64,000 bases of DNA from Mycobacterium sp. HUMS_12744610 (GTDB lineage: Bacteria > Actinomycetota > Actinomycetes > Mycobacteriales > Mycobacteriaceae), in the NCBI RefSeq assembly GCF_041206865.1, contig NZ_JBGEDP010000001.1, positions 4,650,001-4,714,000 on the forward strand, in the 5' to 3' direction. Position numbers and translations under genes: made by a program. Below, piece after piece: positions 11,333 through 18,341 of this stretch (the first letter of the stretch is position 1; each line of letters starts with the position of its first letter). Below the pieces are notes generated by a model. It was not told the DNA's origin. It ran no database searches and was given only the letters and a program-made list of their open reading frames with translations.

Positions 11333-11749
11333 CTATTCGGCGGTCACCGCGCAGGAGGCCAGCAGCCGCAGCGCCTCCTCGGACCGCGAGCGCGGTTCGG
11401 CGGTGTAGCCGAACAACGACAACCCGCCCGTGCCGATGTCGAGCATGTTGCACCTGAGCACTTGTTCCCCGACGTCGGCATGGGGGAAGCGCTTCACGCC
11501 GTGGCGGTGCGCCTTGACGTTGAGCGCCGCCCAGCGGCTGCGGAAGTCCTCGCTGCGGGTGGTGAGCTCCCCGACGAGCCGGGTGACGGCCGGCGAGTCC
11601 GGGGAGCGCGCGGCCTCGCCCTGCAGTAGGGAGACGGCGTCGTCGGCCGCGATGTCCCACTCCGGGAAGACCCGACCGGCGGTGGCATCGAAGAAGATGA
11701 ACCGCGCCAGGTTCGGCGTTGCCACGGCGCGGGCGAACAGCGCCGCGCC
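11333..11749 (-). pseudogene. remnant of MmyB-type XRE regulator (C-terminal domain only)
   Basis: About 135 codons encode the C-terminal ligand-binding-like domain of the MmyB/XRE regulator family: LFARAVATPNLARFIFFD, FPEWDIAADDAVSLLQGEA, LVGELTTRSEDFRSRWA, and the closing GGLSLFGYTAEPRSRSEEALRLLAS. The N-terminal helix-turn-helix domain and about half the expected length are missing. An in-frame TGA precedes the fragment directly, where the SRPBCC remnant begins. The matched family order (W-x-F-x-x-R, then a beta hairpin YTAEP) is clear. It cannot bind DNA as it stands, so it is called a pseudogene. Confidence 0.8.
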
Positions 11750-12153
11750 TCACCGCTCCAGCGCCTCCGCGCAGGCGTCGAGAATCGCCTCGAAACTCGA
11801 GCGCAGCACCCGGTGGCTGACCGCCTCGAGCAGCCGTCCGCCCGCCCAGGCGGGGTGGGTGTAGTTGGTGAGCCAGTCGACGTGGGTGCCGGTTCCCGCC
11901 GGGGTGAAGGTCAGCGTGCCGCCCTCGTGGCGGAACGGCGGAAATGACCGGACGATCAGGTAGGTGTAGCCGTGGGGGCCGGTCGTAGGCGGTGATCTCC
12001 TCGCGGAACCAGGTGCCGACGCCGGTGACCTCGCGCAGGCAAATCCGGCGACAGACCCGCGGCAAGGCGCGACAAAGCCGCGACGCCGCCGGCCGAGGCG
12101 CCGATCGCCATGACTCCGCGCAGCATGTTCTCGCCGTTCGCGTTGATCACCAC
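11750..12153 (-). pseudogene. SRPBCC/polyketide-cyclase remnant preceded by a CheB-like fragment
   Basis: Three frames must be joined to read this region. From 12153 one frame reads MAIGASAGGVAALSRLAAGL, which resembles the first strand and helix of a CheB methylesterase domain. Next, from about 12040, another frame gives CLREVTGVGTWFREEITAYDRP. After a frameshift near 11970 a third frame gives GYTYLIVRSFPPFRHEGGTLTFTPAGTGTHVDWLTNY and ends EAILDACAEALER. The last two pieces form the C-terminal two thirds of an SRPBCC (START-like) protein. Multiple frameshifts and the foreign N-terminal piece show decay and rearrangement. Identification of the CheB part rests on only about 25 residues. Confidence 0.65.
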
Positions 12154-12337
12154 CCTCGGCTACCCCCATCGAGCGCAGGTAACCCGGAAGGTCCTAGCTA
12201 GTGCCCCGATCGGGCATTTCAGGCGGTGACACGCCAAGTTTCGGCGGCCCGGGCGTGGCGCGGCGGGTTTTCCCGGTCGCCGGGCGGGGCATCCCCGGAC
12301 AAAGACGTCACAAACACCACAGACAGGAGGCCGCATC

Positions 12338-12592
12338 GTGCCGTCGTCCATCAAGAACGAGAAGCTCTACGAGGATCTGCGCCGGCAGGGCGACTCCAAG
12401 GAGAAGGCCGCGCGGATCTCCAACGCGGCCGCCGCGCAGGGCAAGTCGTCGATCGCGCGCAAGGGCGGCAGGGCCGGCTCCTACACCGACTGGACGGTGC
12501 CGGAGCTGAAGAGGCGCGCCAAAGAGCTTGGCATCTCGGGGTATTCGGACCTGACCAAGGACAAGCTGATCGCCAAGCTACGCAGCCACTGA
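12338..12592 (+). CDS. small Rho-N/SAP-like nucleic-acid-binding protein
   Basis: This 84-residue basic protein starts at a GTG seven bases after a perfect AGGAGG (12325-12330). The N-terminal half (KNEKLYEDLRRQGDSKEKAARISNAAAAQGKSSIARKGG) is the DUF7218-like segment common in actinobacteria. The C-terminal half (WTVPELKRRAKELGISGYSDLTKDKLIAKLRSH) is a Rho N-terminal or SAP-type helix-extended-loop-helix that normally binds DNA or RNA. It is the only intact gene within the decayed 11.3-13.1 kb stretch, has a strong ribosome site, and is probably an independent stress-type gene. The target is unknown. Confidence 0.88.
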   Translation: MPSSIKNEKLYEDLRRQGDSKEKAARISNAAAAQGKSSIARKGGRAGSYTDWTVPELKRRAKELGISGYSDLTKDKLIAKLRSH

Positions 12593-12607
12593 TCAATCAC
12601 TGATCAA

Positions 12608-13105
12608 TCACAGAGGCCGAGCCGCTTCGGCCAGCACCACGAAGGCGGAAGCGAAGTCGTTGTCGCCGGTCTGGGACCTGATCTGTTCCCAGTCGAGCCG
12701 CTCCCGCACCGCCGGCAGCTGCGTCGCGAAGTCGCAGAAGTGCTCGTCGAGGGCGCGCAGTGCCGTTCGGCGCGGTCCAGCAGGTCCGTCCGCACCGCCA
12801 CACCGTTGACGCGATGCAGGCACGTCGACGACCGCGTTCCCAGCCCGGGCCTGGAACAGCCAGCCCTCCGGGGGCGTTCGATGCCGAATCCCGCGCGCTG
12901 CAGGGCGGCCGCGGCGTCGGCCACATCGGCTTCGGCGACCACCAGATCACGTCGTGATTCGGTTCAGGCGCCCCGTGAGCCCGCGGCGCATGGCCCCGGC
13001 CAGGGCGAACCGCGGCCCGCCCTCCTTGAGCGCCGACGCCGCCGCGCGCAGCGCCTCCCGCAGCCGGCCGTCGTGCACGGGCGGGCCCGGGGATCTGTGC
13101 TGCCA
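12608..13105 (-). pseudogene. degenerate nucleotidyltransferase-fold gene
   Basis: Pieces in different frames line up into one nucleotidyltransferase-like protein: VHDGRLREALRAAASALKEGGPRFALAGAM from 13078, then HGAPEPNHDVIWW (the degraded active-site region), then VVAEADVADAAAALQRAGFGIERP, VNGVAVRTDLLDR, and finally ALDEHFCDFATQLPAVRERLDWEQIRSQTGDNDFASAFVVLAEAARPL in the last frame. At least three frameshifts are needed and the expected DVDLVV metal-binding motif is broken. An 11-base direct repeat (CACTGATCAAT twice) lies at its 3' end, at 12591-12615. It is clearly non-functional. The original substrate class is unknown. Confidence 0.65.
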
Positions 13106-13219
13106 TGGTCACTACGTCATACCCCGCGACCCTGGCTGGCAGCCCGACGGCCCGACGCCATTGCGCCCCAGCGTTTGTCGTCTGTTTAAGCAACGGCCGG
13201 ATTGGCAAACCAAGTAGCT

Positions 13220-13936
13220 ATGCCAGCCCCAGTCCTGAGAGCCTACGACGGGGCTGCCGTCGTGATTCCCGCCCACAACGAGCGGGCGAAGCTGCCGGCG
13301 TGCCTGCGCGCGGTGCTGACCGCGGCCCTGTGCGCCCCGGTTCCGGTCACCGTCGTGGTCGTGCTCGACGACACCGACGATGACAGCGCCCAACTGGCCG
13401 GCGAGTACGGGCCCGACGTGCACTTCGTATGCGTCGACGCCCGCAACGTCGGCACCGCGCGGGCCGTGGGCTTCGGCTATGCCCGGTCGCTGCACGGGCC
13501 CGGCGCCCGGTGCTGGTACGCCACCACCGATGCCGACAGCCGCGTCGACCCCGGCTGGCTGGTCCGCCAGCTCGAGACGGGGGCCGACATGGTGCTGGGC
13601 GTGGTGCGCGTGACCGACTGGCACCAGCACTCCCCCGACGTCGCCGACCGGTTCCTGCGGGCCTACGAGGGCGGCGCGGGGGACCCGCACGACCACATCC
13701 ACGGCGCGAACATGGGCTTTTCCGCCCGAGCCTACTGGCGGGTCGGCGGGTTCCGCCCGCTGGCCTCCGGCGAGGACGTCGACCTGGTCGAGCGTTTCGA
13801 GTCCGCCGGCTGTTCCATCCACCGGGACACCGGGATATCGGTCATCACGTCGGCGCGGACCCGGGCCCGCGCCCCGCACGGCTTCGCCCATCACCTCCGC
13901 CGACTGGGCACGCCGGCGACGGGGGACTGCGCGTGA
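13220..13936 (+). CDS. GT2-family glycosyltransferase, first gene of a four-gene operon
   Basis: This 238-residue glycosyltransferase of fold A opens with VVIPAHNERAKLPACLRAVL and carries the DxD-type nucleotide-sugar motif in YATTDADSRVDPGWL (about residue 103). It also has GANMGFSARAYWRVGGF and the catalytic-base motif GEDVDLVERF. There are no membrane helices, so it is probably cytoplasmic. The ATG at 13220 is chosen; an in-frame TTG at 13202 is possible. Its stop overlaps the next start (GTGA at 13933-13936), the first of three such couplings in this operon. It probably adds one sugar to an acceptor that the following deacetylase and methyltransferase then modify; substrate and acceptor are unknown. 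Confidence 0.88.
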   Translation: MPAPVLRAYDGAAVVIPAHNERAKLPACLRAVLTAALCAPVPVTVVVVLDDTDDDSAQLAGEYGPDVHFVCVDARNVGTARAVGFGYARSLHGPGARCWYATTDADSRVDPGWLVRQLETGADMVLGVVRVTDWHQHSPDVADRFLRAYEGGAGDPHDHIHGANMGFSARAYWRVGGFRPLASGEDVDLVERFESAGCSIHRDTGISVITSARTRARAPHGFAHHLRRLGTPATGDCA

Positions 13937-14874
13937 CGGCGGGATTGGTCAAGCACTGGCTGGAGACCGGACGGCTGGAGTTGCCGCTGCCGGCCTCGGG
14001 TCGCACCGCCGAGCGCTGGCAGGGTCTGGCCCTGCTGGCCGAGGAGGACATCGTGGCGGCCCGCATCGCCGAGGCCCACGTCGACGCCGTCGCCATCCTC
14101 GACGAGCTCGGCGGCAAGCCGCCCGATCCCGGCCAGCTGTGGGGCGTGTGGGCCGCCGAGGCCCGCGACGCGCTGCTGACGGCCGCCGAAGCCGGCGGCG
14201 CGTTCACCCTGAACGGCACCAAGGTCTGGTGCTCGGGTGCCGGCTTCTGCACCCATGCGCTGGTGACGGCGCGACTCGCCGACGGAACGCGCGGCCTGTT
14301 CGCGGTGTCGGCGCTCGATGCCACCGTCAAGGCCCTGCCGACCACGTGGTGGAACGCCGGGATGGCCGGCAGCGACACCCGGCCGGTGCAGTTCACCAAC
14401 ACCCAGGCCGTCGCCGTGGGCGGCCCCGGCGACTACCTGAGCCGGCCCGGGTTCTGGCACGGCGCGATCGGGGTGGCCGCGTGCTGGCTCGGCGGCGCCC
14501 GCCGGGTTGCCGAACCGCTGTACCGTTGCGCGGGAAGCGAATCCGCGGACGCCTACTCGCTGGCCCATTTGGGCGCGGTGGATGCCGCCCTCGCGGCCGG
14601 CGAGGCGATGCTGAGCACCGCCGCCGCCCACATCGACGCCGACCCGTTCGACCGGACCGACACCGCCCAACTGCTCGCGCGCCGCGTCCGCAGCGTCGTG
14701 GAGCACGCGGCCGACGAGGCGATCACCCGCACCGGCCGGGCCCTGGGCCCCGGGCCGCTGTGCCAGGACGGCCGGCACGCCCAGCGGGTGGCCGACCTCA
14801 CCATCTACATCCGGCAGAGCCACGCGGAGCGCGACCTGGCCGAGCTCGGCAAGCTTGCGGGACAACACCGTTGA
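13933..14874 (+). CDS. acyl-CoA dehydrogenase-like flavoprotein, short form
   Basis: This 313-residue protein is shorter than the usual 380 or so. The middle beta domain is recognisable (FTLNGTKVWCSGAGFCTHALVTARL) together with WWNAGMAGSDTRPVQFTN. The C-terminal helical domain contains QDGRHAQRVADLTIYIRQSHAERDLAELG. The usual catalytic glutamate of acyl-CoA dehydrogenases is not obvious, so the reaction may be atypical: oxidation of a carrier-bound or glycoside substrate, or even an oxygenase-type use of reduced flavin. GTG start and TTGA-type overlap at its end show translational coupling to both neighbours. The association with glycosyltransferase, PIG-L and methyltransferase genes is unusual. 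Confidence 0.82.
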   Translation: MTAGLVKHWLETGRLELPLPASGRTAERWQGLALLAEEDIVAARIAEAHVDAVAILDELGGKPPDPGQLWGVWAAEARDALLTAAEAGGAFTLNGTKVWCSGAGFCTHALVTARLADGTRGLFAVSALDATVKALPTTWWNAGMAGSDTRPVQFTNTQAVAVGGPGDYLSRPGFWHGAIGVAACWLGGARRVAEPLYRCAGSESADAYSLAHLGAVDAALAAGEAMLSTAAAHIDADPFDRTDTAQLLARRVRSVVEHAADEAITRTGRALGPGPLCQDGRHAQRVADLTIYIRQSHAERDLAELGKLAGQHR

Positions 14875-15653
14875 CCGCGCTGACGGCCCTGCCGGCCGGC
14901 AACTGCGAACGGTTCGCGGCCAAGCCGCTGACCCGCGGCGGCACACCGCTGCCGGTGTGGCTGACCGCCCTGGGCCGCGGGCCCCTGCCGCCGCTGGACC
15001 TCACCGGGTGCCAGCGCCTGGTGGTCGTCGCCCCGCACCCCGACGACGAGACCCTGGGGATGGGCGCCACGATCGCGCACCTGGCCTACGCGGGGGTCGA
15101 CGTCCAGGTGGTGTCGGTCAGCGACGGCGGCGCCGCCTACCCGGGGGCGACGGCGTTGCAGCGGATCCGCCTGGAGACGACACGCCGCCACGAGTTAAGC
15201 AGGGCGGCACGGGTTTTAGGGATTCCCCCTGCGCTGTCGCTCGGCCTGCCCGACGGGGAGGTCGCCGACCACGAGGACGCCCTCACCGAGGTGCTCGCCG
15301 GCGTTCTCGGCGCCGCCGGGCCGGACACCTGGTGTGCGGCCACCTGGCGCGGCGACGGGCACCCCGATCACGAGGCCGTGGGGCGCGCGGCGGCGGCGGC
15401 CTGCGCGCGCACCGACGCCACGCTGCTCGAGTTCCCGGTGTGGATGTGGCACTGGGCCAACCCCGCCGACTCCGTGGTGCCGTGGGAGCGCGCCCACACC
15501 GTGGCCGTACCCGGTCGCGCGGTCTCTCGAAAAAAGCTTGCCGCGCAATGCTTTCGCAGTCAGTTCGAGCCGTGCCACGGGGCGTCGGCGCCGGTGCTGC
15601 CCGGGTTCGTGCTGCCGCGGCTGCTCGCGGTGGGCGAAGTGGTCTTCCGGTGA
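14871..15653 (+). CDS. PIG-L family N-deacetylase
   Basis: This 260-residue LmbE/PIG-L fold protein has the zinc-binding motif APHPDDETLGMGATIAHL (about residues 49-66) and the second histidine motif GDGHPDHEAVG (about residue 159), so the metal site is complete. The family removes acetyl from GlcNAc-containing compounds (MshB in mycothiol synthesis, PIG-L in GPI synthesis). It starts at a TTG that overlaps the previous stop (TTGA) and ends with GTGA into the methyltransferase gene. It is a separate protein here, although some genomes fuse PIG-L and this methyltransferase type. The substrate is presumably the glycoside made by the operon's glycosyltransferase. Confidence 0.9.
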   Translation: MTALTALPAGNCERFAAKPLTRGGTPLPVWLTALGRGPLPPLDLTGCQRLVVVAPHPDDETLGMGATIAHLAYAGVDVQVVSVSDGGAAYPGATALQRIRLETTRRHELSRAARVLGIPPALSLGLPDGEVADHEDALTEVLAGVLGAAGPDTWCAATWRGDGHPDHEAVGRAAAAACARTDATLLEFPVWMWHWANPADSVVPWERAHTVAVPGRAVSRKKLAAQCFRSQFEPCHGASAPVLPGFVLPRLLAVGEVVFR

Positions 15654-16279
15654 GCACCCGGCTTCCCGACGCGTACTTCGACCGGCTCTACGCCGGCGAG
15701 GACGACCCCTGGCGGCTGTCGACGCGGTGGTACGAGGAGCGTAAATACGCGATCACCCTGGCGATGCTGCCCGGCCGCCGCTACCGGCACGCGTTCGAGC
15801 CGGGGTGCTCGATCGGCACGCTGACCGAACTGCTGGCACGGCGTTGCAACCGAGTGGCCGCGGTGGACGTGGCCGACGCCGCGCTGCGCGGCGCGGACCG
15901 GCGGCTGCGGGCGGCCGGCTGCCGTGAGCGGGTGGACCTGGCGCGGGCCTCCCTGGACGAGGCGTGGCCGCGCGGACCCTTCGACCTGGTGGTGCTCAGC
16001 GAGGTCGGATATTACCTGCAGGCCGACGCGCTGGCCGCCGTGCTGGATCGTGAATGCGCTCGGCTGCAGCCGGGCACCACCGTCGTCGCCGCCCACTGGC
16101 GCCACCCCGTTGCCGACTACCCGATCGGCGGCGATGCGGCGCACCGTGTCGTCGCGCGCACGCCCGGCCTGGCGTCGCTGGGGTGCTACCGCGACCGCGA
16201 CGTCGTCGTCGAGGTGTTCGGCCTCGGCGACGGGCGGTCGGTGGCGGCGCGCGAGCGCGTGCCCGGTGCTGGCCCGTGA
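15650..16279 (+). CDS. NodS-like SAM-dependent methyltransferase
   Basis: This 209-residue class I methyltransferase contains YFDRLYAGEDDPWRLSTRWYEERKY near the N terminus, motif I FEPGCSIGTLTELLA (about residue 47) and FDLVVLSEVGYYL as the post-motif. This pattern is typical of the NodS family, which N-methylates the free amino group of deacetylated chitooligosaccharide in rhizobial Nod factor synthesis. The gene starts inside the stop of the PIG-L deacetylase (GTGA), which supports sequential action of deacetylation then N-methylation. No rhizobial-type function is implied. It is the last gene of the operon, and decay of a nuclease gene begins just after it. Confidence 0.88.
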   Translation: MSTRLPDAYFDRLYAGEDDPWRLSTRWYEERKYAITLAMLPGRRYRHAFEPGCSIGTLTELLARRCNRVAAVDVADAALRGADRRLRAAGCRERVDLARASLDEAWPRGPFDLVVLSEVGYYLQADALAAVLDRECARLQPGTTVVAAHWRHPVADYPIGGDAAHRVVARTPGLASLGCYRDRDVVVEVFGLGDGRSVAARERVPGAGP

Positions 16280-16289
16280 CGTGCGTGGC

Positions 16290-16540
16290 TTCCCCGGCCC
16301 GCGGCTGCTGATCGGGATCTCAATCTCACCCCGGCGGCGGTGCGGCGCAGGTAGGGCATGCGGCCGCTCGCGGTCGCCGCCACGTTCCCGGCCGACACGC
16401 CCGACCGCCAGCTCGACCACATCCTCACCGACGATCCCGCCCTGCGGGCGGGCGCCACCGAGTCCGAGTCGATGCCGATCTCGACCACCGGCCGCTGGCC
16501 GTCAGCCTGGAACGCCGGGGCCCTCAGGCGCCCTGATCGG
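16290..16540 (+). pseudogene. C-terminal remnant of an endonuclease/exonuclease/phosphatase protein
   Basis: Joining frames gives RLLIG-DLNLTPAAVRRR, then an in-frame TAG, then MRPLAVAATFPADTPDRQLDHILTDDPALRAG and, after another shift, DLDHRPLAVSLERRG. These are the GDxN, Q-x-DHIL and D-HRP-L motifs at the end of the EEP (DNase I-like) fold. The N-terminal catalytic half is missing and two or more frameshifts and a stop are present. It overlaps the 3' end of the convergent DUF3349 gene. It is probably what remains of a gene formerly next to the four-gene operon. Confidence 0.65.
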
Positions 16541-16811
16541 CCGGCCAGCCGAGGGCGACGAGGCGATCGCGTACGCGGTCGATGTCGTCCAGGGACGGCA
16601 TCTCGTTGGTGACCCGGCTGATCTCCACGCCCATGTCGGCGGCGCCGGCCGGGACCCCCCGGCCCCGAATCCGTTCGGTGATCGCGACGATCTCGTCGTC
16701 GGAGAGCCGGCGGGGAAGCAATACGAACAACGGCACGTATCCAGTTGCCGGCACGCCCGCGGGGTAGCCCGCGCGCAGGAAGCCGACCACTCTGGACACC
16801 ACGTTCGCCAT
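16524..16811 (-). CDS. DUF3349 domain protein
   Basis: This 95-residue protein belongs to the mycobacterial DUF3349 family (compare Rv0543c). It contains VVGFLRAGYPAGVPATGYVPLFVLLPRRLSDDEIVAITERI in the N-terminal half and VTNEMPSLDDIDRVRDRLVALGWP at the C terminus. The family adopts a small helical fold and has no assigned function. The ATG at 16811 (MANVVSR) is preferred over an upstream frame opening at 16841. The gene overlaps the decayed EEP remnant at its 3' end, so that remnant may have lost its natural end by deletion here. Confidence 0.85.
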   Translation of the reverse strand: MANVVSRVVGFLRAGYPAGVPATGYVPLFVLLPRRLSDDEIVAITERIRGRGVPAGAADMGVEISRVTNEMPSLDDIDRVRDRLVALGWPADQGA

Positions 16812-16841
16812 CGTCAACCCGCCTCGCTCGCTTCGCCGCAC

Positions 16842-17184
16842 GCTACCGGCGGCAGCCCTGGGCTCGGATACCGCCTCCGGCGGATTTCAAAACCCATGCC
16901 GGCGACCCCAGGTGGACGCATTGTCGCACTCCCACGACGGCGGGCCCGGCCCAACGCGCCCGACCATGCGGTCGTGCTGGGCCCCGACGTCGACACCTGG
17001 CTCAAAGAACAGGTGACACCCGGCGCGGCCGCGGCGCAAACGCCGAACTGCTGACGCGCCGAACCCACCCCAGAGCGTAAGGGATACAACATGTCTCGCA
17101 CCCGTAGTCGAGACGGCGCCGGGTGCGGGGCGGCTTCGGCAAAATCGAGGAATAACGCCATCGAGTGCGGGTACCCGGCGCTTT
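16842..17184. other. 343-base stretch with no supported gene
   Basis: This lies between divergent DUF3349 and SDR genes. A 52-codon plus-strand frame from an ATG at 16896 contains AVVLGPDVDTWLKEQV but has no ribosome site and no recognisable family, so it is not called. Promoters for both flanking genes are expected here; several AT-richer spots (such as GGATACAAC near 17084) are possible -10 regions, none convincing. Confidence 0.5.
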
Positions 17185-18225
17185 GTGGGAAATACGAGGG
17201 CAGCCCATTCGGGCCAGACCGTGGTCGTCACCGGCGCGAGCGGGGGCATCGGACGTGCGACGGCCAGAGCGTTCGGCGCGCGCGGCGCACAGGTCGGACT
17301 GCTCGCCCGCGGCGAGGAGGGGCTGAGCGGCGCGGCTCGCGACGTGGAGGCCGCCGGTGGGAAGGCCTACGCGGTGCCCACCGACGTCGCCGACCCGCGG
17401 CAGTGCGAGTCGGCGGCCGAAGAAGTCGAGCGGGCCTTCGGGCCGATCGACGTCTGGGTGAACGTGGCGTTCACGTCGGTCTTCGCGCCGTTCTGGGAGA
17501 TAGAGCCCGACGAGTTCCGCCGCGTCACCGAGGTCACCTACCTCGGCTACGTCTACTCCACCATGGCGGCGCTGCGCCGGATGCGGCCCCGCAACTCCGG
17601 AACCATCGTGCAGGTGGGTTCGGCGCTGGCCTACCGGGGCATCCCGCTGCAGAGCGCCTACTGCGGCGGCAAGCATGCGATTCAGGGTTTCAACGAATCG
17701 CTGCGCTGCGAACTGCTGCACGAGCGCAGCAAGGTCCGCGTCACCATGGTGCAGATGCCGGCGGTCAACACCCCGCAGTTCTCGTGGGTGCTGTCGCGGC
17801 TGCCGCGCCAGGCCCATCCGGTTCCGCCGATCTACCAACCCGAGGTGGCCGCGCGGGCGGTGCTGCACGCCGCGGACCATCCCCGGCGGCGCGAGTACTG
17901 GGTCGGGGGGAGCACGGCCGCGACGCTGGTCGGAAACGCCCTCGCGCCCGGGTTGTTGGACCGCTATCTGGCGCGGACCGGGTTCGACTCCCAGCAGACC
18001 AAGGACCCCCGGCCGGCCGGGCAGCCGGCCAACCTGTGGGAGCCGGCCGACGGAAGCGGCCGCCGCGACTACGGGGCCCAAGGCATCTTCGACGACCGGT
18101 CGTCTGCCCGCAGCTTCCAGCTGTGGGCGTCCCAGCACCACGGCCTGCTCGGCAGCGCGGCGGGTGGCGCGCTCGCCGCCGGGGTCGGGGCGGCGGCGCG
18201 GCTGCTGCGCCGGCGGGGCCGATGA
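17185..18225 (+). CDS. SDR family oxidoreductase with C-terminal extension
   Basis: This 346-residue protein has a classical SDR core of about 250 residues plus an extension ending in a Gly/Ala-rich hydrophobic segment (about residues 322-340) followed by RRRGR, which suggests membrane association. The cofactor motif TGASGGIG is near residue 16, and catalytic Ser and Tyr-Lys are present (VGSALAYRG, SAYCGGK). The NNAG motif is altered to VNVAF, and the post-catalytic segment reads QMPAVNTPQFSW. This form is common in actinobacterial SDRs. The GTG at 17185 has no good ribosome site, so the start is uncertain. The substrate is unknown. Confidence 0.85.
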   Translation: MGNTRAAHSGQTVVVTGASGGIGRATARAFGARGAQVGLLARGEEGLSGAARDVEAAGGKAYAVPTDVADPRQCESAAEEVERAFGPIDVWVNVAFTSVFAPFWEIEPDEFRRVTEVTYLGYVYSTMAALRRMRPRNSGTIVQVGSALAYRGIPLQSAYCGGKHAIQGFNESLRCELLHERSKVRVTMVQMPAVNTPQFSWVLSRLPRQAHPVPPIYQPEVAARAVLHAADHPRRREYWVGGSTAATLVGNALAPGLLDRYLARTGFDSQQTKDPRPAGQPANLWEPADGSGRRDYGAQGIFDDRSSARSFQLWASQHHGLLGSAAGGALAAGVGAAARLLRRRGR

Positions 18226-18341
18226 TCGCCGGTGACGGCGCCGGGTCGGCGCGCCCACGCGCGTCGGCACACCACCCGCTTTTTCGTTCGGCCACTTCGC
18301 ACTAGCTAGGCCAGAAGTATTTCGATTGAGGAGGAGAACCG

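Noticed and set aside
10269..12065. Single 598-residue minus-strand protein
   Set aside because: The frame joins an SRPBCC frame fragment to the alpha/beta hydrolase through non-coding composition; the hydrolase has its own start at 11228.
16896..17054. Possible 52-codon gene (AVVLGPDVDTWLKEQV)
   Set aside because: No ribosome site, no family, low-quality N terminus; kept only as a note in the intergenic entry.
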